DNA from: Lantana camara
Lineage: Eukaryota > Streptophyta > Magnoliopsida > Lamiales > Verbenaceae
Assembly: GCA_037501455.1 (NCBI GenBank)
Contig: CM074858.1
Location: 37,445,001-37,509,000 of the forward strand
DNA length: 64,000 nt
Direction: 5' to 3'
The number at the start of each line of letters is the position of its first letter. Positions within the stretch are counted from its first letter, which is position 1. The notes below the pieces were generated by a model. That model did no database searches and was not told where the DNA came from. It saw nothing but the letters and a program-made list of their open reading frames with translations. This document shows positions 24,285 to 35,637 of this stretch, in pieces. The translations under genes and the position numbers were made by a program.

Positions 24285-27233
24285 TGTAACACCCCCAGAG
24301 CGAAGGGTGCCACATCCCCCGCACTAAGGTCCAACACGAGTAACGAAATGGAAGTTCCCACCCGTATCAGACCATAGCGAATGGGAGACACACAGAACAC
24401 ACACCCTCGCTAGGCGGCCTAGACCCTCAAGAACTGCGCAAAATAAAATCAGAGTAGCGGAAGCAATTCATATACCAAACATGATTCCCAAGATCACATA
24501 TATACATATCAAAATGGGGAAGGGTCAAGTATTCCAATCAACAGCTAGCTTATATACCAATGTACAATGCCATCAGGGCCCAAAAGCGAAAGTGTAATCA
24601 TAAATACATAGTCCAAAATACAACAATAAGAGTAGAAGTAATCCACTACGATGCATGAAGACCCAAGCTAAACCACAAGTAAACCCAAAAGACACTTGCC
24701 GCCTAGCTTGACTCGGAAGAACCTGCAAACTCAAAAGAAAGGAAAGAGGGGAAAACAACAACGAGGGTTAGTCCTAGCGACTAGTGAGGGGCTAACTCAC
24801 GCACCCGATATATATATATAGAGCAAAACACTTAATCAAACGGGAAGATCCTTGAACCGAGAGTGGTTTTTGCAAGCCAAATTAATTCCCGTGATATAGA
24901 TATACATAAGTTAAAGGAAAGGAAAAAGGCTAAAACTAAACTCCAAGTTTTAGGTGAATTAAGAATCCGCTCTCGTTCCATAGATCATACGAAGCCAAAC
25001 CAACTCGGAGAGTACGAGTCACACACATCCCAACTTCCATATACGAAGAAAAAAGTAAAACAAAACAAATCAGAAACCATCCCCACACCGGTTGATAGAA
25101 GGGTTGATCGGCCCTAACTATCCACATACACAGACGAGACAAGGTTTAATTACTTCCTTGAAACCTTCGGCGGTTGCCTCCGCCGGCTCAAGAGAAACAC
25201 CCTTCCTCAACCTCCCAAGGTTGGGTGAAACTCTCAAATGGAGGTGTTGATGGAAGAGCTCGGCGACCCCTCGGTCGTCCCGAGATTACCATACCATACT
25301 CCGGGGCCCAAACAGATCACAAAAGTCACACAAACATATCTCAAAGCTTATCTTTCAAAGCCACATCTCGCTTACACACACACACTCTTGCACCAAACTA
25401 AACTTTTCAAACGAAAGCAAAATAACTTATATACTTATACAAAACGTTTTCAAACTCTTATAACAAATGGGAGTAATCCCGCAACATATGTACCATACAC
25501 TTATTTACCATATATTATACGTATTCGTATGCGAGGTTTCAAATCAAATAGGGTTGCAGGTCGAGTAACTAAAAGAATAAAAACCTCACCTTGTCGACGA
25601 ACGTAGCGGAGACAAAAAGGGGGAAACCGGACACCTATGGAGCAAGCTCGTCCTCAACAGGAAGATCCTCTGAACAAGGCAAACAACAAGGAATATTCTT
25701 AGACTCAATATGCACCACATTGACGCTCGGTACATGCGTATGTATGGTTATGATGCAAATGATATAAAATGAATCCACCTCTAGGTCATTTAAGAGCATT
25801 CAATGCATATTCGGACATATATCATAAACGAGGACGTAAATCAAGTCACAAATTCATAACACAAAATATAACAAGTTGGTTATGCTTACACACCAAAACG
25901 AGGCAAGAAGAAACAAGAAGAAGCAATGGAAAGGAAGCAAAAACGAACGAAACTAGAGTTCCAAGGAGGCACGCCCGTGTCCCCCTGGAAGGGCAAGCTG
26001 AGACACCCCCGTGTCTCAGTACAGAGCTAAACAACGGAAACCTGGAGGTGACACGCCCATGTCACCAAGAAAAGGCAAGCCGAGACACCCCCGTGTCTCG
26101 GTACAGAAAAGCGAAAATGAAATCAAAAGGTGACACACCCGTGTCACCAACAAAGGGCAAACCGTGACACCCCCGTGTCTCGGTACAGAAAAACGCAGAC
26201 GGGTCAACAGTAACTCAGCAACCCCAAATCAAAACCAAACACCCAAACTCCAACTACCAAGCAAGGAAATGCAATAAATGCTAAGAAACAAGTCCTAGGA
26301 GCATACTATCAACAACAAATCTCAAGGAAACATGAAAGGAGCAAGAATTAATCAAATCATCCCAACACCTACTATTCACATGCTTGCCCAATCTCAACAA
26401 CCCACCATGGAAATGAACTCAAATGCACATAAAAGAGAGAAGAGGGAGAGTAGAAGACAACCATGAACTCACCTTTCAAATTGGAGAAGCTAAAGTGAAG
26501 ATTTGAGCTCAAAACAAGAAAATGGACAAAGGGGTTCTTCTTCTTCCTTGCTTCCTTGTACCGATCAGTTTTGGGAGAGAGAGAGATGGGGGATTGGCTC
26601 GGTTTCAAGGGGGTTAGGCGCTGAAAGTGGGATTAACTCAAGTTCTAACTCATGGTTAAGGCCTAGTTGGGTTTAGATGGGGTTCACAAGGTCTTATTAG
26701 GCCAAAAGATAGCTTCCAAACAAAAGGGACTCGTTACGGGTGGAATTCGGAGGTCTTAATGAGCTTAGCAAAAATGTGAGGCTTGTCCCATTAAACCCGA
26801 ATCGTCGAAACGAGTTCAACGGAGGTGACGGAATTCGAATCCGAATTCCCGAGCTCAAAATACGCGTCCCGGAACCCAAGGTGCACTAAATGCTCTTTAG
26901 CCTCCTTTAGGTCCCGTCTCCAAACCGAACCCAAAAATGCAATCAAAACAAATACCAAAACATGTAACGACCACCTAATCGAGTTCATAAAGCATATACT
27001 TAACACATATCACAAATTCAAGGAAATCAGAATTAAATACGGACCCAAAACGAATCAAATACCAAACAAGAGAAGTTAACCGTTCAAGGGTAACCAAATT
27101 CATATTAAAGCAAATAAGTTCAAATAACTTCAATAATTCACGTTGACAATTAATATCACATAATCACTTAAAGACTAACTAAATAGTGCACATAAGAGGT
27201 TACCTGAAAAGTCTGGTCAGTCGGGATGTTACA
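24285..27233 (-). repeat. 3' LTR of the Tekay-like element
   Basis: In minus sense it runs from TGTAACATCCCGAC to GGGTGTTACA. Putative minus-strand leader signals: donor TGAAAG|GTGAGT (intron 1 26472 to 25670), exon 2 25669-25590 bounded by TTGTTCAG and CGACAAG|GTGAGG, intron 2 25589 to 24723 ending GAGTTTGCAG. Leader exon 1 is TC-rich upstream of the donor. The GAATTC-rich U3 block is near 26829-26855. Confidence 0.95.
25967..26182. repeat. palindrome cluster, alternating GTGACAC and GAGACAC units (3' LTR)
   Basis: Six units alternate between two forms (minus sense): GTGACAC-GGGCG-type-GTGTCAC and GAGACAC-GGGGG-GTGTCTC. Outer bases change together in both arms (CTGAGACAC with GTGTCTCAG; CGAGACAC with GTGTCTCG), so dyad symmetry is kept while sequence drifts. 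They lie in putative intron 1. Confidence 0.9.
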
Positions 27234-27269
27234 AACCTCCCTCCTTCAAAAGGACCTGTCCTCAGGTCC
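27234..27269 (-). other. polypurine tract and stem-loop of the Tekay-like element
   Basis: Minus sense: GGACCTGAGGACAGGTCC (27269-27252, perfect 7-bp stem), TTTTGAAGGAGGGAGGTT (tract, ending 27234), then the LTR start at 27233. The stem-loop is the same as that before the 3' LTR of the non-autonomous element (17746-17763). Confidence 0.88.
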
Positions 27270-28614
27270 GAGGCGAGGTCTTGAAAAGATCCGGATACAA
27301 CTGCTTCATCTTATCCTCGGTCTCCCAAGTAGCTTCTTCGGATTCTTGATCACGCCACAAGACTTTCACAAGAGGGATCTGTCTATTCCTCAACTCTTGC
27401 ATCTTTCGATCCAACACCTGAACTGGATACTTCTTAAAGGTCAAATCCGGCTCTAACTGAACTTTCTCAACTGGAAGAATAGAAGACTCATCGGGATAAT
27501 GTTTCCGAAGTTGCGAGACATGAAACAAATTGTGAATCCCGGTTAAACTCGGTGGTAAATCAAGTTTGTAAGCTACTTCCCCAACCCGATCAAGGATCTC
27601 AAAGGGGCCTAAGTAGCGAGGGTTAAGCTTCCCGCCTTTACCAATCCGAGCATACCCTTTTTTAGGAGATGACTTTAAAAAGACCTTATCTCCTTTCTCG
27701 AACTCTAAGGGTCGTCTTCTCCTATCTGCATAACTCTTTTGCCGGTCTTGAGCCACTTTCAACCTCTGTTTAATCACTTTCACCCTCTCGATGGTATCCT
27801 GAATTTCCTTAGGCTTCTTAGCTCTCTCGAGCTTCCCATCTTTGGTCCATCTCCATTCATCAATATCCCAAAAGAGAGGGGATCTACATTTCCTTCCATA
27901 TAGAGCCTCATACGGTGCCATCCCAATAGAAGACTGAAAGCTGTTGTTGTAGGCATACTCAATCAAATCCAACTGTTCATCCCACGAATCCTGATAATCT
28001 AAGGCACAAGCACGAAGCATGTCCTCAAGATACCTTATTAGCCTTTCTGACTGGCCATCCGTCTGTGGGTGAAATGCAGTACTAAATTGAAGCTTCGTCC
28101 CCAAACACTTCTGTAATTCCTGCCAAAAACTGGATGTGAACCGAGGATCTCTATCTGAAACAATACTGACCAGAGTACCATGTAATCTAACAATCTCCTT
28201 CCGATATAACCGGGCCAACTTAGGAACCTTATCGGACATTTTCACCTTAAGAAAATGCGCTGACTTCGTCAACCGATCAATAATCACCCAAATTCCATCG
28301 GAACCTCCTTTGGTCCTTGGCAAGCCGGACACGAAGTCCATAGTCACTTGCTCCCACTTCCACTCGGGTATTGGAAGTGGTTGGAGAGTTCCTCCCGATT
28401 TCTGGTGTTCTGCTTTCACCACTTGGCATGTTTGACATCTTCTAACATAGTTAGCAACGTCTCTCTTCATGCCGTTCCACCAATATAAAGTCCTTAGATC
28501 CTTGTACATTTTGGTGGTACCGGGATGTACTGCATACGCTGACTTGTGGGCTTTATCAAGTACCAACTGCTTAAAAACTTCCGGAACACAAACCCGAGCC
28601 TTCAACCTGAACAA
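27262..28614 (-). CDS. integrase and chromodomain part of gag-pol (450 codons)
   Basis: The frame continues that of the RNase H part beyond one TGA; the true upstream residues start a few codons earlier. The zinc-binding region has HPGTTKMYKDLRTLYWW and CQTCQVVKAEH. The DDE core shows TMDFVSGLP, VSDRDPRF and TDGQSERL. It is followed by the GPFEILDRVGEVAYKLDLP block. The last 50 residues (VQVLDRKMQELRNRQIPLVKV, then WRDQESEEATWETE) match the chromodomain fold of chromoviruses, which in the family directs integration to particular chromatin. No break is seen inside this part. Confidence 0.95.
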   Translation of the reverse strand: MFRLKARVCVPEVFKQLVLDKAHKSAYAVHPGTTKMYKDLRTLYWWNGMKRDVANYVRRCQTCQVVKAEHQKSGGTLQPLPIPEWKWEQVTMDFVSGLPRTKGGSDGIWVIIDRLTKSAHFLKVKMSDKVPKLARLYRKEIVRLHGTLVSIVSDRDPRFTSSFWQELQKCLGTKLQFSTAFHPQTDGQSERLIRYLEDMLRACALDYQDSWDEQLDLIEYAYNNSFQSSIGMAPYEALYGRKCRSPLFWDIDEWRWTKDGKLERAKKPKEIQDTIERVKVIKQRLKVAQDRQKSYADRRRRPLEFEKGDKVFLKSSPKKGYARIGKGGKLNPRYLGPFEILDRVGEVAYKLDLPPSLTGIHNLFHVSQLRKHYPDESSILPVEKVQLEPDLTFKKYPVQVLDRKMQELRNRQIPLVKVLWRDQESEEATWETEDKMKQLYPDLFKTSPRT

Positions 28615-28656
28615 TCCTGAATCATCAAATCCAAACTTGGTTTCAGGATCAATCTT

Positions 28657-29124
28657 TCACTTTGCCACCAATTTCCGAATCTCTGGATCCATAGATTGAG
28701 CTTCTATCAATCTCTGCTTCAAAACCGGCTGAACCGAAACATTAGCCAAACGAGCCACTGAAACCAGAACCACTGAACCTTGTCTACTAGAACCTGCTTC
28801 CAAACCTGAAACATTCTCTTTCCTACTCAAAGCATCCGCCACCACATTGGCTTTACCCGGATGGTACTGAATCTTACAATCATAATCCTCAAGTGTCTCC
28901 ATCCATCTTCTCTGTCTTACGTTCAAATCCTTCTGGGTAAACAGATACTTAAGACTCTGGTGGTCGGTAAATACTTCAAAAGTAACTCCATAAAGGTAAT
29001 GTCGCCATTTCACCAAAGCGAACACCACCGTGGCAAGTTCCAAGTCATGAGTGGGATAGTTTCTCTCATGATCCTTTAACTTCCTTGAGGCGTAGGCTAT
29101 AACCTTACCATTCTGCATTAACAC
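28657..29124 (-). CDS. RNase H part of gag-pol, N-terminal catalytic Asp missing
   Basis: The family RNase H degrades RNA in RNA-DNA hybrids during reverse transcription. Visible motifs: [40 protein letters not shown] (catalytic glutamate), [12 protein letters not shown] (second aspartate) and VVADALSRK (last aspartate). The first aspartate, in a block before LMQNGKV that these proteins normally carry, is not present in either frame: the DNA around 29137-29160 looks about 8 bases short. The piece ends at a TGA about 45 codons after the RNase H end. Confidence 0.9.
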   Translation of the reverse strand: MLMQNGKVIAYASRKLKDHERNYPTHDLELATVVFALVKWRHYLYGVTFEVFTDHQSLKYLFTQKDLNVRQRRWMETLEDYDCKIQYHPGKANVVADALSRKENVSGLEAGSSRQGSVVLVSVARLANVSVQPVLKQRLIEAQSMDPEIRKLVAK

Positions 29125-31714
29125 ACAACCGAGACCTTCCTTCGAAGCAAACTGCGTAGCCTTCCGAACCCTCGGGTAGGGTTAAAACCGGTGCAGTAGT
29201 CAACCTCTCCTTAAGATTTTGGAAACTTTTCTCACACGCCCCATCCCACTCAAACTTTACCTCTTTCTTAGTTAACCGGGTCAACGGGGAGGTAATCTTC
29301 GAGAAATCTTTCACAAAGCGCCTATAATACCCTGCCAACCCGAGAAAACTTCTCACTTCCGAGGCATTCTTAGGTTGCTTCCAAAGCATAACCGTTTCGA
29401 TCTTCGCCGGATCCACCTCTATACCATTCCCAGAAATGAAGTGACCCAAAAAGGAAACTCGATCCAACCAGAACTCGCACTTACTGAACTTGGCGAACAA
29501 TCTGTGCTCTCGAAGCGTAGACAAGACAATACTCAAATGCCGCGCGTGCTCTTCCTCGGACCTCGAATACACCAAAATATCATCTATAAAGATGACCACG
29601 AATTTATCGAGGTAAGGACGGAATATTCGGTGCATCATATCCATAAACGCGGCTGGGGCATTGGTGAGACCAAAAGGCATAACCACAAACTCGAAATGCC
29701 CATATCTCGTGTTGAAACCGGTCTTCGGTATATCTCCCTCCCAGATACGCAATTGGTAATACCCTTGCCTTAAGTCCAACTTGGAATAAACCCTTGAACC
29801 TTGCAGGAGGTCGAACAACTCTTCAATGTGAGGAAGCGGGCATTTGTTCTTAACCGTTAACCGGTTCAGCTCACGGTAGTCAATACACATTCGCAAAGTC
29901 CCGTCTTTCTTCTTTACAAACAGGACCGGAGCACCCCACGGAGAAGTGCTCCGGCGAATGTAACCACACTCTAAGAGCTCGTCCAATTGCGTCTTCAACT
30001 CCTTCAACTCGGCTGGAGCCATCCTATAGGGAGATTTCACATACGGTTCTGCTCCGGGATAGAGATCTATTACAAACTCGATGTGCCGATCCGGAGGTAA
30101 AGATCCCAAATTTTGCGGAAACACATCGGGGAATTCCTTCACGATCTCCGTCTCTTCGAGCTTGGCCTGATCCTTTGGCTTATTCAAAAGGTAGGTCACA
30201 TAGCCCGTCGCACCGTCCCGGAACAGTCTACTTGCTTCCATGAACGAAATAAACGGGCAGGTCTTTAACCTCTGACCCGCAAAGACCGTAGAACCCAAAG
30301 TCACCCTCTTGGCAAAACAGTCCATCGCAGCTCGGTAACGGTACAACCAGTCCATTCCCAGAATCACCCCATACTTCTTGATAGGCATCTTGATCAACTC
30401 TGCCGGATACTCTTGATCTTCCACAACCACCGGACAACCTCGGTAAACACAATTCGTAGACAAAGTAGCACCAAGGGGAGAAGAAACAATAAAGGAATCA
30501 TCTAGGCAAGCAACAGACAATGGAAGAGTAGAAACAAGCCGGGAAGCAATAAATGAATGTGTTGCTCCCGGATCAAACAATGCATGCAATGGAATGCCAT
30601 GAATGTGGATGGTACCTTCAACAACGGCGTTGGCATCCACCTCTACATTCTCTTCCTCGCCCTCCAAAGCGTAAGCCCTCGCTTGGATCGGTGCTCTCGG
30701 AGGCATCACATTAAGAGGCCTCGGATCTCTCCTCTTAGGACACATGTTGACTATATGACTGGGCTCACCACATCCGTAACATCTTCCTAATTTCTTCCGA
30801 TAATTCTCCTCGGTGTGATTTGGACCCTTGCAATAGGAGCACTCAAGTGGCTTCGGTAGAGCAGGTACCATAGCTTGTCCTTGAGGCCGGGGTTTCTTGT
30901 TGAAATTGATAGGACCTTTGGGCTTGAAAACCGGAGATCCACTTTGAACTGAGGATCTCTTACTCAAATAAGAGCTTGAACCCGAACCTTGCCCCGAAGG
31001 AAACACCGGGGACCTAAGCCTCAATTTCTGAGCTTCCACCTTTAAAGCCTTCCAGGTAGCTTTCTCCCATGTATCAACGGAGACTGCTTCCAAAGCTTCT
31101 TGAATTTCCTTTTTCAAACCGTGAATAAAATTCCGGGCCTTCAAAGAATCCACATCGGTGATATGGGTAGCATAGGGAGCCAACCTCTCGAACTCAATGA
31201 TATACTCTTCCACCGTCCTATTCCCTTGCTTCAAATCTGAAAATTGCTGGAGTCTCCTTTCCCGTGCACTCGGTGGAATGTACTTGTTATGGAATTCTCG
31301 AACAAAATTTTCCCAATTGAACTCCTCGCCCATTCTTTCCAATCTTGCCCTAATAGCTTTCAACCATCTTGACGCCTGGCCTTGGATGAAACGACCGGTA
31401 CATATTGCTTTATCTTGAGAAGGGGCCGGACAAATCTCCCATATTCCATTAATCTCGGATATCAACTCCTCTGCTTGAATGTCATCTCCCCCAAACCATT
31501 TAGGAGGATTGTTGTTTCTGAATTCACGATATACCGGTGTAACATGTCCTTCTTGTCCTTCGCCCTGATGATTATCTCGTTGATTCTGCTGAAGTTGATT
31601 CAAAAGAGCCTGCACTATATTCTCAGCATTCATCGGAGGAGGTGGAGGTGCTTGTGGAGGGGGTTGATTAAGATCAGGAGTTTGTTCCCTATCTGCTCTC
31701 CTTCTTGGAGGCAT
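29105..31714 (-). CDS. gag, protease and reverse transcriptase part of gag-pol (869 codons)
   Basis: Residues 1-60 are proline- and glutamine-rich; about 65-230 is the gag capsid-type domain ([22 protein letters not shown]). Two zinc-knuckle-like motifs follow: CSYCKGPNH (292-300), whose last cysteine position is tyrosine, and a canonical [14 protein letters not shown] (312-325). The protease motif is [12 protein letters not shown] with aspartate 381, but the usual D-S/T-G reads D-P-G. Reverse transcriptase spans about 565-740: [12 protein letters not shown] holds the first catalytic aspartate (647) and [11 protein letters not shown] the aspartate pair (711-712). Then comes the connection region to 850. 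The frame ends 19 residues after the frameshift. Function in replication is known for the family; activity of this copy is doubtful. Confidence 0.95.
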   Translation of the reverse strand: MPPRRRADREQTPDLNQPPPQAPPPPPMNAENIVQALLNQLQQNQRDNHQGEGQEGHVTPVYREFRNNNPPKWFGGDDIQAEELISEINGIWEICPAPSQDKAICTGRFIQGQASRWLKAIRARLERMGEEFNWENFVREFHNKYIPPSARERRLQQFSDLKQGNRTVEEYIIEFERLAPYATHITDVDSLKARNFIHGLKKEIQEALEAVSVDTWEKATWKALKVEAQKLRLRSPVFPSGQGSGSSSYLSKRSSVQSGSPVFKPKGPINFNKKPRPQGQAMVPALPKPLECSYCKGPNHTEENYRKKLGRCYGCGEPSHIVNMCPKRRDPRPLNVMPPRAPIQARAYALEGEEENVEVDANAVVEGTIHIHGIPLHALFDPGATHSFIASRLVSTLPLSVACLDDSFIVSSPLGATLSTNCVYRGCPVVVEDQEYPAELIKMPIKKYGVILGMDWLYRYRAAMDCFAKRVTLGSTVFAGQRLKTCPFISFMEASRLFRDGATGYVTYLLNKPKDQAKLEETEIVKEFPDVFPQNLGSLPPDRHIEFVIDLYPGAEPYVKSPYRMAPAELKELKTQLDELLECGYIRRSTSPWGAPVLFVKKKDGTLRMCIDYRELNRLTVKNKCPLPHIEELFDLLQGSRVYSKLDLRQGYYQLRIWEGDIPKTGFNTRYGHFEFVVMPFGLTNAPAAFMDMMHRIFRPYLDKFVVIFIDDILVYSRSEEEHARHLSIVLSTLREHRLFAKFSKCEFWLDRVSFLGHFISGNGIEVDPAKIETVMLWKQPKNASEVRSFLGLAGYYRRFVKDFSKITSPLTRLTKKEVKFEWDGACEKSFQNLKERLTTAPVLTLPEGSEGYAVCFEGRSRLCVNAEW

Positions 31715-31901
31715 CCTGAAAATTCACAAATCAAGAATATCGATGCATGGGGTTCAGTTCATGATCATGTAGTCTATCATCAAAATTGAAAACAATTGAA
31801 TCATATAGAGATGTAAATGAATGCAAATAATCACATACTCCTACACCGAACGACCTAGACAGACTCAACACGACTCCAGAGCTCTGGTTTTGAAACCGAG
31901 A
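31715..31901 (-). other. untranslated leader between primer site and gag start
   Basis: About 190 bases on the minus strand between the primer-binding site and the gag ATG. No open frame or repeat is visible. Confidence 0.6.
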
Positions 31902-31913
31902 GCTCTGATACCA
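31902..31913 (-). other. primer-binding site of the Tekay-like element, iMet type
   Basis: Minus sense TGGTATCAGAGC, eight bases from the end of the 5' LTR (31922). It is the same site as in the two non-autonomous elements, so all can be primed by the same tRNA. Confidence 0.93.
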
Positions 31914-31921
31914 CGCCAGGA

Positions 31922-34872
31922 TGTAACACCCCCAGAGCGAAGGGTGCCACATCCCCCGCACTAAGGTCCAACACGATTAACGAAATGGAAGTTCGCACCC
32001 GTATCAGACCATAGCGAACGGGAGACACACAGAACTCACACCCTCGCTAGGCGGCCTAGACCCTCAAGAACTGCGCAAAATAAAATCAGAGTAGCGGAAG
32101 CAATTCATATACCAAACATGATTCCCAAGATCACATATATACATATCAAAATGGGGAAGGGTCAAGTATTCCAATCAACAGCTAGCTTATATACCAATGT
32201 ACAATGCCATCAGGGCCCAAAAGCGAAAGTGTAATCATAAATACATAATCCAAAATACAACAATAAGAGTAGAAGTAATCCACTACGATGCATGAAGACC
32301 CAAGCTAAACCACAAGTAAACCCAAAAGACACTTGCCGCCAAGCTTGACTCGGAAGAACCTGCAAACTCAAAAGAAAGGAAAGAGGGGAAAACAACAACG
32401 AGGGTTAGTCCTAGCGACTAGTGAGAGGCTAACTCACGCACCCGATATATATATATAGAGCAAAGCACTTAATCAAACGGGAAGATCCTTGAACCGAGAG
32501 TGATTTTTGCAAGCCAAATTAATTCCCGTGATATAGATATACATAAGTTAAAGGAAAGGAAAAAGGCTAAAACTAAACTCCAAGTTTTAGGTGAATTAAG
32601 AATCCGCTCACGTTCCATAGATCATACGAAGCCAAACCAACTCGGCGAGTAGGAGTCACACACATCCCAACTTCCATATACGAAGAACAAAGCAAAACAA
32701 AACAAATCAGAAACCATCCCCACACCGGTTGATAGAAGGGTTGATCGGCCCTAACTATCCACATACACAGACGAGACAAGGTTTAATTACTTCCTTGAAA
32801 CCTTCGGCGGTTGCCTCCGCCGGCTCAAGAGAAACACCCTTCCTCAACCTCCCAAGGTTGGGTGAAACTCTCAAATGGAGGTGTTGATGGAAGAGCTCGG
32901 CGACCCCTCGGTCGTCCCGAGATTACCATACCACACTCCGGGGCCCAAACAGATCACAAAAGTCACACAAACATATCTCAAAGCTTATCTTTCAAAGCCA
33001 CATCTCGCTTACACACACACACACACTTGCACCAAACTAAACTTTTCAAACGAAAGCAAAATAACTTATATACTTATACAAAACGTTTTCAAACTCTTAT
33101 AACAAATGGGAGTAATCCCGCAACATATGTACCATACACTTATTTACCATATATTATACGTATTCGCATGCGAGGTTTCAAATCAAATAGGGTTGTAGGT
33201 CGAGTAGCTGAAAGAACAAAAACCTCACCTTGTCGACGAACGTAGAGGAGACAAAAAGGGGGAAACCGGACACCTATGGAGCAAGCTCGTCCTCAACAGG
33301 AAGATCCTCTGAACAAGGCAAACAACAAGGAATATTCTTAGACTCAATATACACCACATTGATGCTCGGTACATGCGTATGTATGGTTATGATGCAAATG
33401 ATATAAAATGAATCCACCTCTAGGTCATTTAAGAGCATTCAATGCATATTCGGACATATATCATAAACGAGGACGTAAATCAAGTCACAAATTCATAACA
33501 CAAAATACAACAAGTTGGTCATGCATACACACCAAAACGAGTCAAGAAGAAACAACAAGAAGCAATGGAAAGGAAGCAAAAACGAACGAAACTAGAGTTC
33601 CAAGGAGGCACGCCCGTGTCCCCCTGGAAGGGCAAGCTGAGACACCCCCGTGTCTCAGTACAGAACTAAATAACGGAAACCTGGAGGTGACACGCCCGTG
33701 TCACCAAGAAAAGGCAAGCCGAGACACCCCCGTGTCTCGGTACAGAAAAGCAAAAACGAAATCAAAAGGTGACACGCCCTCGTCACCAACAAAGGGCAAA
33801 CAGTGACACCCCCGTGTCTCGGTACAGAAAAACGCAGACGGGTCAACAGCAACTCAGCAACCCCAAATCAAAACCAAACACCCAAACTCCAACTACCAAG
33901 CAAGGAAATGCAATAAATGCTAAGAAACAAGTCCTAGGAGCATACTATCAACAACAAATCTCAAGGAAACATGAAAGGAGCAAGAATTAATCAAATCATC
34001 CCAACACCTACTATTCACATGCTTGCCCAATCTCAACAACCCACCAAGGAAATGAACTCAAAAGCACATAAAAGAGAGAAGAGGGAGAGTAGAAGACAAC
34101 CATGAACTCACCTTTCAAATTGGAGAAGCTAAAGTGAAGATTTGAGCTCAAAACAAGAAAATGGACAAAGGGGTTCTTCTTCTTCCTTGCTTCCTTGTAC
34201 CGATCAGTTTTGGGAGAGAGAGAGATGGGGGATTGGCTCGGTTTCAAGGGGGTTAGGGGCTGAAAGTGGGATTAACTCAAGTTCTAACTCATTGTTAAGG
34301 CTTAGTTGGGTTTAGATGGGGTCCAGAAGGTCTTATTAGGTCAAAAGATAGCTTCCAAACAAAAGGGACTCGTTACGGGTGGAATTCGGAGGTCTTAATG
34401 AGCTTAGCAAAAATGTGAGGCTTGTCCCATTAAACCCAAATCATCGAAATGAGTTCAACGGAGGTGACGGAATTCGAATCCGAATTCCCGAGCTCAAAAT
34501 ACGCGTCCCGGAACCCAAGGTGCGCTAAATGCTCTTTAGCCTCCTTTAGGTCCCGTCTCCAAAACGAACCCAAAAAGGCAATCAAAACAAGTACCAAAAC
34601 ATGTAACGAGCACCTAATCGAGTTCATAAAGCATATACTTAACACATATCACAAATTCACGGAAATCAGAATTAAATACGAACCCAAAACGAATCAAATA
34701 CCAAACAAGAGAAGTTAACCGTTCAAGGGTAACCAAATTCATATTAAATCAAATAAGTTCAAATAACTTCAATAATTCACGTTGACAATTAATATCACAT
34801 AATCACTTAAAGACTAACTAAATAGTGCACATAAGAGGTTACCTGAAAAGTCTGGTCAGTCGGGATGTTACA
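31922..34872 (-). repeat. 5' LTR of the Tekay-like element
   Basis: Sister of 24285-27233. Putative minus-strand leader signals: donor GTGAGT (intron 1 34111 to 33309), exon 2 33308-33229 with donor GTGAGG, intron 2 33228 to 32360. As the 5' copy it would drive transcription of the element. Confidence 0.95.
33607..33821. repeat. palindrome cluster, alternating GTGACAC and GAGACAC units (5' LTR)
   Basis: Same six units as in the sister LTR, with a few substitutions. One unit here (near 33768-33785) has lost symmetry (GTGACACGCCCTCGTCAC) while its sister reads GTGACACACCCGTGTCAC. Confidence 0.88.
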
Positions 34873-35516
34873 CATATAATATACTTAATATCTAACTTTA
34901 TACTTATATGATATATATCTATAACTACATTACATACATTATATATATATACACACCCATACAAGAACACACACTAAATCTCTAACTCACACACAACCCT
35001 TGCTTTCATTCTCATCACACACACACACACCCTTCATTCAAGCAAGAAGAAGAAGGAGAAGAAGTAATTTAGGAGGGATCACCATCTTCATCATAACATC
35101 ATCATCATTTCATCCTTCTTTCTTCCTTTCTTCCAAGGTTGGTTACATATTTATTTATGTATGTGTGTAGGTGTGTGTATAGGTGAGGGTTTTTTAGAAT
35201 CTTGAGATTTGATTTAATTTCTTCTTGATTAAGCATGATTTCTTGAGCAATCTATGTGACTTTATGAATTCTTAGCCTTGTTTTCTTGTAACTTGAATGG
35301 TTTGCATTTATTTGATTTTTGGAAGATATATTATGATTGTTTGGTCTGATCTTTGGCCTCAACTTGAAGTATACGTGTTGTAATTGAAGTATTAGATGTA
35401 TATTGATGTTACATGCTAGTTTTGAGTTTACTTGATGTGGTATGGTCTGGGAGAGGCTTCGGAGCAATTCCCAAGTGTATGTCCTATTTTTCCTGCGTTT
35501 TTTCGGCCCTGGAATG

Positions 35517-35637
35517 AATCCACCCCCGTAGATTTTGTCCCACGGCTGTGGATTTGTGTCCAGAACTTAGGTTTTTTGGTCAGGAGAATCCACGGGCATG
35601 GATTTTTGTACATGGAGAAATCCACGGCCGTGGATCC
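35517..35637. repeat. palindrome cluster, ATCCACGGCCGTGGAT class
   Basis: Four units, the last a perfect ATCCACGGCCGTGGAT at 35620-35635. Compared with the sister cluster at 6323-6443 each unit differs by one or more substitutions. Confidence 0.8.

Larger units (their letters stand above)
27262..31714 (-). pseudogene. gag-pol: gag-pol polyprotein gene of the Tekay-like element, two disabling breaks
   Basis: One reading unit on the minus strand encodes gag, protease, reverse transcriptase, RNase H, integrase and a chromodomain, in the order normal for Ty3-gypsy elements. It is open in three parts: 31714-29105, 29124-28657 and 28614-27262. Between parts one and two a small deletion at the start of RNase H shifts the frame. 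Between parts two and three a TGA at about 28650 stops an otherwise continuous frame. The start is the ATG opening [10 protein letters not shown], about 190 bases downstream of the primer site, with no earlier in-frame candidate. The product would form virus-like particles, copy element RNA and integrate it. Confidence 0.93.
24285..34872 (-). mobile_element. complete Ty3-gypsy chromovirus-type element (Tekay-like), target duplication CATAT
   Basis: The element spans 10,588 bp with LTRs of 2949 bp (24285-27233) and 2951 bp (31922-34872) and perfect CATAT duplications at 24280-24284 and 34873-34877. On the minus strand the order is 5' LTR, primer site, gag, protease, reverse transcriptase, RNase H, integrase, chromodomain, polypurine tract, 3' LTR. 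The C-terminal chromodomain and the double gag zinc knuckle suggest the Tekay/Del lineage. The two LTRs differ by a low percentage of bases by eye, so insertion is fairly recent. The coding region is broken (a small deletion with frameshift and one stop), so this copy cannot act alone now. It sits inside the 3' LTR of the non-autonomous element. Confidence 0.93.

Noticed and set aside
25769..26167. 132-codon open frame, repeated at 33408-33806
   Set aside because: It is present twice because both lie at the same place in paired LTRs; it spans a putative splice region and the palindromes and has no domain.
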